DNA of 64,000 nucleotides from contig NZ_MPVN01000002.1 of the NCBI RefSeq assembly GCF_001955535.1, positions 372,001-436,000 of the forward strand, in the 5' to 3' direction. The notes beneath the pieces were generated by a model that saw nothing but the letters and a program-made list of their open reading frames with translations, ran no database searches and was not told where the DNA came from. Below are positions 59,097-64,000 of the stretch, in pieces; the first letter of the stretch is position 1, and each line of letters opens with the position of its first letter. The translations under genes were made by a program, and so were the position numbers. Source of the DNA: Paenibacillus sp. FSL H7-0326 (GTDB taxonomy: Bacteria; Bacillota; Bacilli; Paenibacillales; Paenibacillaceae).

Positions 59097-59440
59097 ACAC
59101 ACCGCACCAACCTTACGAGAAAAATTTCCCCGCGCCCGTAGGAGTCCCATTAACTCGCGGAGCGAAAAATGTATTACCCCTAGATTTACCCCGATTATGC
59201 AGGAAAAACCATACCTCCTTGACTTAGACAACAGCCGCCCCACTCCCATGCCCAATGCCCTTTACCCGCGCCCAACACCCATGCCCCCTTACCCTTTGCC
59301 CAAGACACGAGACCCCGCCGCCCGTGCCCCGAGACATTGCCCCAAGACCCTAACTCTCGCGCATCAAGGTTCACCAAAAATTTCCCGTAGGAGTCATGAC
59401 GCTCCTGCGCCGTGTGAAGGATGATAGAAAAACCCGCGAC
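59097..59440. other. Noncoding, C-rich stretch with two copies of a direct repeat
   Basis: No convincing gene. Between 59225 and 59345 the plus strand is strongly C-rich, with CCCATGCCC twice. CCCGTAGGAGTC occurs at about 59137 and 59385, each shortly after AAAAATTTCCC. A short plus-strand frame here has no ribosome binding site. Confidence 0.6.
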
Positions 59441-59458
59441 ACTGGGGGGGTTAATCTC

Positions 59459-59487
59459 TTGACCCTTGTTTGTTTTTATTTTTTATA
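59459..59487 (+). promoter_or_regulatory. Probable host-type promoter at the left end of the early region
   Basis: TTGACC, 17 bases, TTTATA, in an AT-rich stretch; the first gene is 450 bases downstream. Confidence 0.55.
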
Positions 59488-59489
59488 AA

Positions 59490-59941
59490 AAAACATTGCT
59501 CAAAGGGGTTGCAATCCAATCCTATTGCGTTCTTAGATATGGTCATCGAGTTGGTCGCCGCCACCGACTCGATAGGGAAACATCCCGAATGTACGACAGG
59601 CGGCAAAGACGCGAAATGCGCCTAGATCATTGACAAACACATACACGAAACATGCACGGCTTGTGCATGGGACGAAGCTTCTCTTGTGAAGGGTGAAGTC
59701 TGCCCACATGAAGGATTGTACTATGGCAACAGCCTACGCTTTACGGTTCATGCCCAACATGTAACGAGATGTCACGAATTGCCCACGTTACGGGACGGTG
59801 TAGTACAAGGTGCGGTATCCGTAAGTTAATCGGAGGTTCAGATGCCTTGCTATGCTAGAGGTCTGTTCACTCATGGGCTAATCAGGGCTACCAAAGGTAG
59901 TCACTATTAGTGCCCATCAAGGGCAAAGGAGACTAAAAACC
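59490..59941 (+). ncRNA. Long structured leader, no ORF
   Basis: No gene seen. Hairpins include TCGAGT/ACTCGA around 59548-59574, CATGCAC/GTGCATG at about 59651-59670, CTACC/GGTAG at 59889-59899, and GCCC-atcaa-GGGC just before the ribosome binding site of the first early gene. The density of structure suggests a functional RNA leader or RNA. Confidence 0.45.
59860..59892 (+). repeat. 33-bp inverted repeat, left copy
   Basis: Matches the reverse complement of 60384-60416 at 30 of 33 positions; the two copies flank the 138-aa gene. Confidence 0.85.
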
Positions 59942-60358
59942 ATGATGAACAAAGCCATTACTATGCCTAAATTTGAGAAAGAAGCAAAGAAACGCGCTGA
60001 TTCCAAGAAGGTACCCGAGAACATTAAGATGAGCGTAAACGATAAGAACAAGCTTGTAATAGAAATCGACTTGAATGTAATCGACAAAGAACCGCTTGTA
60101 CTTGGGGAGAAGTCTGCCCGTGTAGCGTCCACTCTTGGCGGTATTCGCTTGAAAAAGGACGGTTTTCAGAACGTTGTACTTAACCTGAACGCCTATATAC
60201 CAGTGGATGAGTATGTATCCCCTGTACAGGCACCTGCCGCACCTGCGACACCTGCTATCAAGGCACCTACAGGACAGCAGATTGATATGGATACCTGGGA
60301 ACAGTTTCAGCAATTCCTCAAGTTTCAAGAGATGATGGTACAAGCCGCTAAAGCTTAA
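59942..60358 (+). CDS. Hypothetical early protein, 138 aa, IDL/NLN domain
   Basis: ATG 59942 behind AAAGGAG, 10 bases upstream. Residues 30-95 (KNKLVIEIDLNV, VLGEKSARVASTLGGIRL, VVLNLNAYIPV) follow the same pattern as each half of the 152-aa duplicated protein near the right edge, with a phosphate-loop-like Gly/Ser segment between two strands, though not a true Walker motif. A Pro/Ala-rich linker leads to a Gln-rich helix (about 115-138). Function unknown; the small beta domain may bind nucleic acid or protein. Flanked by 33-bp inverted repeats. Confidence 0.7.
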   Translation: MMNKAITMPKFEKEAKKRADSKKVPENIKMSVNDKNKLVIEIDLNVIDKEPLVLGEKSARVASTLGGIRLKKDGFQNVVLNLNAYIPVDEYVSPVQAPAAPATPAIKAPTGQQIDMDTWEQFQQFLKFQEMMVQAAKA

Positions 60359-60383
60359 GACAAGGATACCCGAGCTATGCTTG

Positions 60384-60416
60384 GGTAGTCCTGACTAGCC
60401 CATGAGCGAACAGACC
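60384..60416 (-). repeat. 33-bp inverted repeat, right copy
   Basis: See the left copy at 59860. Differences are two A/G and one G/A change, so one becomes a G-U pair in RNA. Confidence 0.85.
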
Positions 60417-60428
60417 AAGAGCCGATTG

Positions 60429-60448
60429 CACATAATCCGTATTATGTG
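60429..60448. repeat. Operator-like palindrome
   Basis: CACATAAT-CCGT-ATTATGTG, a perfect 8-bp dyad between two early genes, of a size typical for a dimeric regulator site. Confidence 0.65.
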
Positions 60449-60466
60449 ATGTGATGGGCAGACCCG

Positions 60467-60481
60467 AGTGCCCAAGGCACT
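60467..60481 (+). promoter_or_regulatory. Leader hairpin of the repeated type
   Basis: AGTGCC-caa-GGCACT (6 pairs) 27 bases before the next start codon; related to the repeated leader element of the downstream genes. Confidence 0.6.
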
Positions 60482-60507
60482 ACTTTGTCCAAAAACAGGT
60501 GATTATT

Positions 60508-60696
60508 ATGTTATTCGCAAGATTCGTGCTAGTGTGTGACCGCATAGAACGTACAAGAGAGAAGATGCAGGTATACCGTGACAAGGGGTTTGAGAACCTT
60601 ACAGTCGATGAACTACTAGAGTATGAGCATCTAATGGATGTAATGGACGGTCTTGATTCACAACTAGCAACACATATAAGAGAGACATACGCTTGA
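60508..60696 (+). CDS. Small early protein, 62 aa
   Basis: ATG 60508 with CAGGTGAT upstream; the frame is open further left without a site. Mostly charged helix (CDRIERTREKMQVYRDKG, LTVDELLEYEHLMDVMDGLD). No family recognised. Its leader contains the AGTGCC/GGCACT hairpin. Small helical proteins of this kind in early regions often bind host enzymes; this is not shown here. Confidence 0.65.
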   Translation: MLFARFVLVCDRIERTREKMQVYRDKGFENLTVDELLEYEHLMDVMDGLDSQLATHIRETYA

Positions 60697-61194
60697 TCCG
60701 TAACCTAGCCCTTAGTCTTGGGTGCTAGGGTATGCCCATCACAACGCACCACGCACCACTTCCGAGCATGACGAGAGATAGCGAAGCCTAGCACTACACG
60801 TAATCTAAGGGTACTCCTAAGGACTACGAGAGTGTATCTAGTAGGCTCATGTAGAGCGGGTATGAGTGTATACCAAGGCATTGTTCAATGTGTCCGAGGG
60901 ATATACTCTCTAGTCTTCCTCTCTCTATAGTCATGCTCTCTTATATGGTGGGAGTCTTATATAGGATTGTAGACAGCCAACAGGTTGCTCTGCCCCGCCC
61001 CACCTGGGGTAGGTGTGCCCTAGCCATCCAACAGGATACCGAAGGCTTATATGGACTACCTTTACCTAGCGAAGTCACATAATACGGTCACCTATATTCT
61101 CATGCTTTCCCTAGCTGTGGTGGAGGTATCCTGAGGTACCCACTCCCTACCCTTTCGGTATACCCGAGTGCCCAAGAAGGATACCCATACCCAT

Positions 61195-61271
61195 GGCTAG
61201 GTATGCTCAGTCACTTAACTCTTATATATCTGTGTCGTATAGCTAAATTGAGTGACTGACCATGCCTAGCC
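61195..61271. repeat. Large hairpin-forming inverted repeat with a promoter in its loop
   Basis: Arms 61195-61218 and 61248-61271 match at 21 of 24 positions; two of the differences are G-U compatible. The loop carries a class 1 promoter. Confidence 0.85.
61215..61243 (+). promoter_or_regulatory. Class 1 phage promoter in a hairpin loop
   Basis: TTAACT, 17 bases, TATAGC, preceded by CG. The last -10 base differs from the other sites. It points to the small early genes from 61412. Confidence 0.6.
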
Positions 61272-61411
61272 CACCCCGCCCACACCCCGATTTGGGGTAC
61301 GTTGGTGCAGTATAGAGCGTCCTATCGAGTGCTGATAGCACCTAAGCGGAACAGCTCTGTATCACGGGTTCTAGCTTGGCATAGATGTGTCAAATTCAAG
61401 GAGGAATACCC

Positions 61412-61510
61412 ATGCGTAACAAGATGATGGTTGCATACGTTGGCAAGGTCGGTGGACTCAAGGAATACCTCAAAAAGCTCATAGCAGAATACGAGAAAGT
61501 AGGTGCCTAA
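61412..61510 (+). CDS. Tiny early protein, 32 aa
   Basis: ATG 61412 with AAGGAGG 8 bases upstream, as strong as any in the window. The peptide MRNKMMVAYVGKVGG followed by LKEYLKKLIAEYEKVGA is short and helical. Two bases separate it from the next tiny gene. No function can be named. Confidence 0.6.
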   Translation: MRNKMMVAYVGKVGGLKEYLKKLIAEYEKVGA

Positions 61511-61512
61511 AC

Positions 61513-61608
61513 ATGACAAGATCACAGGCTGTAGTAGCCGCAAGCAAGCTTAAACGTAGATGGGCACTAAGAGATATGTATATATACGGTCAGCTCACTA
61601 TCAAGTAA
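61513..61608 (+). CDS. Tiny basic protein, 31 aa
   Basis: ATG 61513, two bases after the stop of the previous tiny gene, so coupled translation is likely. Basic, with KLKRRWALRDMYIYG. It ends just before the first full copy of the repeated leader element. Too short to assign. Confidence 0.5.
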   Translation: MTRSQAVVAASKLKRRWALRDMYIYGQLTIK

Positions 61609-61614
61609 TAGCTT

Positions 61615-61672
61615 GGACACTGCTCCCCGCCCATCTCCCCGAGGTGGTCGGCATGGAGTGCCTAAGAGCACT
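61615..61672 (+). ncRNA. Repeated leader RNA element, copy A
   Basis: Hairpin CCATCTC-ccc-GAGGTGG, then ATGGAGTGCCTAAGAGCACT with the AGTGC/GCACT stem, 29 bases before the next start codon. Shares 19 conserved bases with copies B and C. Confidence 0.75.
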
Positions 61673-61700
61673 ACTACATACCAACTAGGAGGATTCACAA

Positions 61701-62090
61701 ATGAAAGACGTACAAGTGCAAGTAAAGGTTATCGAGGGTATCGAGGTAAGAGCGCATGAGAAAGGCGAGTTCATGATTGGTGCCTTGATTACGAATAACG
61801 GTAAAGAAGTCGGAGCAAGCGGTATCGTAGCTGGTGTACCTGAGGACATCACAAACTTCTATGCGGCTATTGAAGCTATGGCAGGATCGGTAACGAAAAC
61901 ACTGCTTGATGCTGAAGTACCACCACAGGTCATCGAAGGCATGATGATCGAAGCGATTCGGGACGGTATCAAAGAAGGAGTGACCCGTCACGTAGCTGAA
62001 GAAATGCCGCATGTACATGCCATGGCTGAACGGGCTATGCAAGGTGACATCGGTGCCTTGCTTGGTATGCTCTCCAAAGTATTGGCTTAG
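61701..62090 (+). CDS. Hypothetical early protein, 129 aa
   Basis: ATG 61701 after TAGGAGG, 8 bases upstream. N-terminal beta strands (DVQVQVKVIEGIEVRAHEKG, EFMIGALITNN) precede a long helical part (EDITNFYAAIEAMAGSVTKT, VIEGMMIEAIRDGIKEGV) with Gly-rich turns. No family recognised; similar length and layout suggest a small phage accessory factor. Preceded by leader element A. Confidence 0.7.
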   Translation: MKDVQVQVKVIEGIEVRAHEKGEFMIGALITNNGKEVGASGIVAGVPEDITNFYAAIEAMAGSVTKTLLDAEVPPQVIEGMMIEAIRDGIKEGVTRHVAEEMPHVHAMAERAMQGDIGALLGMLSKVLA

Positions 62091-62101
62091 AAACTGCTAA
62101 G

Positions 62102-62149
62102 GCACCAAACCTTCGGGTTGGGTGTTCTGATGGAGTGCCTAAGAGCACT
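62102..62149 (+). ncRNA. Repeated leader RNA element, copy C
   Basis: First hairpin is CACC-AACC-ttcg-GGTT-GGTG, with no sequence match to copies A and B; the second part TGGAGTGCCTAAGAGCACT is identical to copy A. Confidence 0.7.
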
Positions 62150-62163
62150 ATCTAAACTAGGAG

Positions 62164-62547
62164 TTGGTTATCATCGAACACGAAGTGATTCTATCCAAAA
62201 TCAGATCCAAACGTGAGAACAGTCAGACCACCATGGCAGACATTAAGCGCATTGTTGCGGCTTATGAGTCAGGTGACTGGTCGGAAGTAATTGACAGCAA
62301 GCTTTACAGAGAGCATAGCGGTGAATATTGTGAACTGCTTGAGTACATTAACATGCCTGAATGGTTGGTGGGTGTTGTAATGCCTACCTTTGTTGACCAA
62401 CGGTACATACGAGATCGGGATTTGGAGATCGCCGCCCCCACCGCCGAGGATGCCAAGAGAAAGTGGTTCGAGCATATGAAAAACTGGATACGTGAAGACG
62501 AGAAACATCTCGTTAAGGTAGTTCGGAAGGGAGAGGAACTGAAATGA
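62164..62547 (+). CDS. Hypothetical early protein, 127 aa, unusual start
   Basis: The frame opens at TTG 62164, but TAGGAGT abuts that codon with no spacing. The next in-frame ATG (62233) has no site, so initiation at TTG, or at a rare ATC such as 62170 or 62173, remains open. The product is charged and helical (EVILSKIRSKRENSQTT, HMKNWIREDEKHLVKVVRK). It overlaps the next gene by 4 bases (ATGA). Function unknown. Confidence 0.65.
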   Translation: MVIIEHEVILSKIRSKRENSQTTMADIKRIVAAYESGDWSEVIDSKLYREHSGEYCELLEYINMPEWLVGVVMPTFVDQRYIRDRDLEIAAPTAEDAKRKWFEHMKNWIREDEKHLVKVVRKGEELK

Positions 62548-62786
62548 ACGACCTTCTCTCCCTTTTGATTGCTGAAGGGTTGAAGGCAACCATCAACCAT
62601 ACCTTCGGTAACCTGATCGAGGTTGACCTTGAGGATGAGGTTATCCAAGTATGGCAGACCAACGCTCCACATGAGAAGCCTAAATATGAAATCACCGACA
62701 CGAGGGACACAATCAAGATGGTGTGCCGCTCTGTTGATTCAGTACTGACCCATATGGTTCTATGGCTCGAAGCGGTTGTTAGTTAG
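62544..62786 (+). CDS. Small early protein, 80 aa
   Basis: ATG overlaps the stop of the preceding gene (ATGA) and has GGGAGAGGAA upstream, so the two are coupled. Beta strands (LIEVDLEDEVIQVWQTN) and a C-terminal helix (MVCRSVDSVLTHMVLWLEAV) form a compact alpha/beta domain. No family recognised. Confidence 0.7.
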   Translation: MNDLLSLLIAEGLKATINHTFGNLIEVDLEDEVIQVWQTNAPHEKPKYEITDTRDTIKMVCRSVDSVLTHMVLWLEAVVS

Positions 62787-62842
62787 ACACTGCTCCCCGC
62801 CCATCGCTTTGGCGGTGGTCGGCATGGAGTGCCTAAGAGCAC
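62786..62842 (+). ncRNA. Repeated leader RNA element, copy B
   Basis: Nearly identical to copy A, but the first stem is CCATCGC-tttg-GCGGTGG: the CTC/GAG pairs of copy A are replaced by CGC/GCG, so pairing is kept. Ends in GGAGTGCCTAAGAGCAC. Confidence 0.8.
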
Positions 62843-62883
62843 CCAAAATAATAGCCCCTAGAGGGCAAGAGGAGAATATAAAC

Positions 62884-63342
62884 ATGGAAAACGTAAACGT
62901 GAAATCGGTAGCAAACAACAAGGCGGTACTGGAAGTTGACCTGACTCAAGACCTGGGTGCAAGTGGTAGCGGTAAGAACCTGCTGATCGCCAAGACTGGT
63001 AGCAACATGCCAATCGCATCAGGTGTGAAGATCAACCTGAACGTATATAGAGCACTCCCTAAAGAGAATGAACCTGAAATCGACTTCAAGGGTGCCAAGG
63101 CTGAGATCGGATTCGCAGGTGGTGTTGCTAAGGTAGCAGGTAGCAAGCTTACCATCGAAGTTGACCTCACCTCTGACCTTGGTGAATCGGGTAGCGGCAA
63201 GAACATCCTGATCGCTAAAACAGGAAGCAACCTGCCACTGTTCAAGACGATAAAGATGAACCTGAACGTGTACAAACCAGTACCTAAGACACCTACTAAG
63301 GTACCTGTAACTGGGGAGCCTGAGCAATTGACATTGGTCTAA
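62884..63342 (+). CDS. Hypothetical early protein with internal duplication, 152 aa
   Basis: ATG 62884 with AGAGGAGA upstream and a GCCC/GGGC hairpin before it. Two tandem copies of a 45-50-residue unit: LEVDLTQDLGASGSGKNLLI with KTGSNMPIASGVKINLNVY, and IEVDLTSDLGESGSGKNILI with KTGSNLPLFKTIKMNLNVY. SGSGKN resembles a P-loop but lacks the rest of the Walker A context. Some phage and plasmid proteins of unknown function share the SxSGK-xxxxAxTGG pattern. A two-unit protein suggests a binding surface rather than an enzyme. Confidence 0.75.
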   Translation: MENVNVKSVANNKAVLEVDLTQDLGASGSGKNLLIAKTGSNMPIASGVKINLNVYRALPKENEPEIDFKGAKAEIGFAGGVAKVAGSKLTIEVDLTSDLGESGSGKNILIAKTGSNLPLFKTIKMNLNVYKPVPKTPTKVPVTGEPEQLTLV

Positions 63343-63354
63343 TAGATGCTGATC

Positions 63355-63404
63355 GGGTACCTCAACCATGGTTGGGGTATCCCATTGAGCACCTATGAGT
63401 GCTA
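63355..63404 (+). ncRNA. Repeated leader RNA element, divergent copy D
   Basis: First hairpin GGGTACC-CAACC/GGTTG-GGTATCCC, second AGCAC-ctatga-GTGCT, with the order of the two conserved half-stems swapped relative to copies A to C. Confidence 0.6.
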
Positions 63405-63427
63405 CTAATTCTTTGAGGTGACAGCAC

Positions 63428-64000
63428 ATGACAACGTACAAACGTGCATCAAACGACAAGGCTACTCTGAAGATTGAACACGACAATCACCCTTCTGACC
63501 CACGCCAAGAGATGGATGGTTGGGTAGGCGAGATGATTTGTTGGCACAACCGATACAACCTAGGTGATACACATGACTACTCGGAGCCGCGTGACTTCCT
63601 TGAGCACCTTGCCAAGGACTACTACAAGGGTGACGAGGACATGGATGACCTGACGATGGCTGAGCTGATGGGTATCATCGCTCCTCATGTTATCATCCTC
63701 CCCCTCTACTTGTACGATCACGGTGGTATCACAATGAGGACTAAATCATTTGGGGATCGTTGGGATAGTGGTCAGGTCGGTTGGATATACGCTACCAAAG
63801 ACAAGTTCCGTGAGGAGACTGGTTACAACGAAGATGAGCTGTTCAGCACTGATACCAAACGAGCTGTAAAGGTAGGCGACCAAGTGAAGGTCAAGGGTTA
63901 CGAGAATGATGGTCTTGACGGTTGGGTGGAGGTAGTTTCCTTCTCCCGAGGTATGGTTCAGGTAGACCGCGACCACCACATGATCGAAGGGTTCAAGCGT
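63428..64000 (+). CDS. Conserved phage protein of unknown function, N-terminal 191 aa (runs off window)
   Basis: ATG 63428 with TTGAGGTGAC upstream; the frame is open to the right edge. The sequence LYLYDHGGITMRTKSFGDRW followed by DSGQVGWIYATKDKFREE is a pattern I recognise from many phage proteins of unknown function that contain a YDHGGxTxxT-x-PFxxxWDSGQVGxIY motif. A second domain begins near 145 (KAVKVGDQVKVKGYEN, DGWVEVVSFS) and looks like a small beta barrel. It is an acidic soluble protein, expected early in infection; biochemical role unknown. Confidence 0.8.
   Translation, partial: MTTYKRASNDKATLKIEHDNHPSDPRQEMDGWVGEMICWHNRYNLGDTHDYSEPRDFLEHLAKDYYKGDEDMDDLTMAELMGIIAPHVIILPLYLYDHGGITMRTKSFGDRWDSGQVGWIYATKDKFREETGYNEDELFSTDTKRAVKVGDQVKVKGYENDGLDGWVEVVSFSRGMVQVDRDHHMIEGFKR

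Larger units (their letters stand above)
60697..61411. other. 715-base structured noncoding region
   Basis: No gene is supported. Many short dyads occur, for example CCTAGC/GCTAGG near 60707-60733, GGGTA/TACCC pairs, and a very large hairpin at 61195-61271. One plus-strand frame (60888-61082) lacks a ribosome binding site. May hold an origin, a packaging or transfer signal, or noncoding RNA. Confidence 0.55.

Noticed and set aside
59197..59424. A 75-codon Pro-rich plus-strand frame and its minus-strand Gly/Trp-rich counterpart
   Set aside because: Both come from the C-rich block; no ribosome binding site and no protein-like pattern.
60888..61082. A 64-codon plus-strand frame in the structured region
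   Set aside because: No ribosome binding site, odd composition, and it overlaps several hairpins.
61322..61543. A 73-codon minus-strand frame
   Set aside because: It runs against two tiny plus-strand genes with good ribosome binding sites and has no site of its own.
62884..63342. P-loop NTPase call from SGSGKN
   Set aside because: The motif lacks the preceding beta strand with GxxxxGK(S/T) and no Walker B is present; it is repeated as part of a small beta unit.

Overview
The window is part of the genome of a large, tailed, long-tailed (siphovirus-like) bacteriophage of a Gram-positive, probably Bacillota, host. Evidence: a complete head and tail morphogenesis module, strong AGGAGG-type ribosome binding sites before nearly every gene, a cluster of phage tRNA genes, and no bacterial housekeeping genes. 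S-layer-homology (SLH) domains in two tail proteins and in one secreted protein point to a host with an SLH-anchored S-layer, such as Paenibacillaceae or some Bacillaceae. I see no integrase, repressor, replication gene, holin or endolysin here; those may lie outside the window.

Layout. Positions 1-52937 are one long minus-strand late region, so it is read right to left. Its order is: three glycosyltransferase-like genes (52.9-50.6 kb); small terminase, thymidine kinase and large terminase (50.5-47.6 kb); a metallophosphoesterase; portal, protease-scaffold fusion, small capsid protein and major capsid protein (46.5-41.9 kb); head-tail connector genes; tail tube; two tail assembly chaperone frames joined by a programmed -1 frameshift (38.1-37.2 kb); a tape-measure protein of about 3038 aa; a distal-tail-like protein, an SLH protein and a 1045-aa baseplate hub carrying M23 peptidase and lysozyme-like domains; then about 22 kb of adhesion and fibre genes, including a five-member paralogous family and a 2009-aa protein made largely of 16-residue repeats.

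From 53.0 kb the plus strand carries small genes: an operon of zinc-finger, membrane, SPFH/band-7 and GT-D-type glycosyltransferase proteins (53.1-55.3 kb), a small membrane protein, and a secreted SLH protein with its own host-type promoter. Between these lies a minus-strand cluster of 16 tRNA or tRNA-like genes with two embedded CDS (55.5-57.7 kb). From 59 kb to the right edge is a plus-strand region of very small, probably early genes, separated by unusually structured noncoding DNA with long inverted repeats and a repeated two-hairpin leader element.

Regulation can be read from the sequence. At least eight sites match TTAAC(T/A), exactly 17 bases, then TATAGA preceded by CG; a second motif (consensus GYCTAAnCTA) sits just upstream of seven other transcription units. 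Several of these sit directly behind, or inside, intrinsic terminators, so the late region looks like a chain of terminator-promoter cassettes rather than one operon. All functional calls are from reading the sequence; no database search was run.
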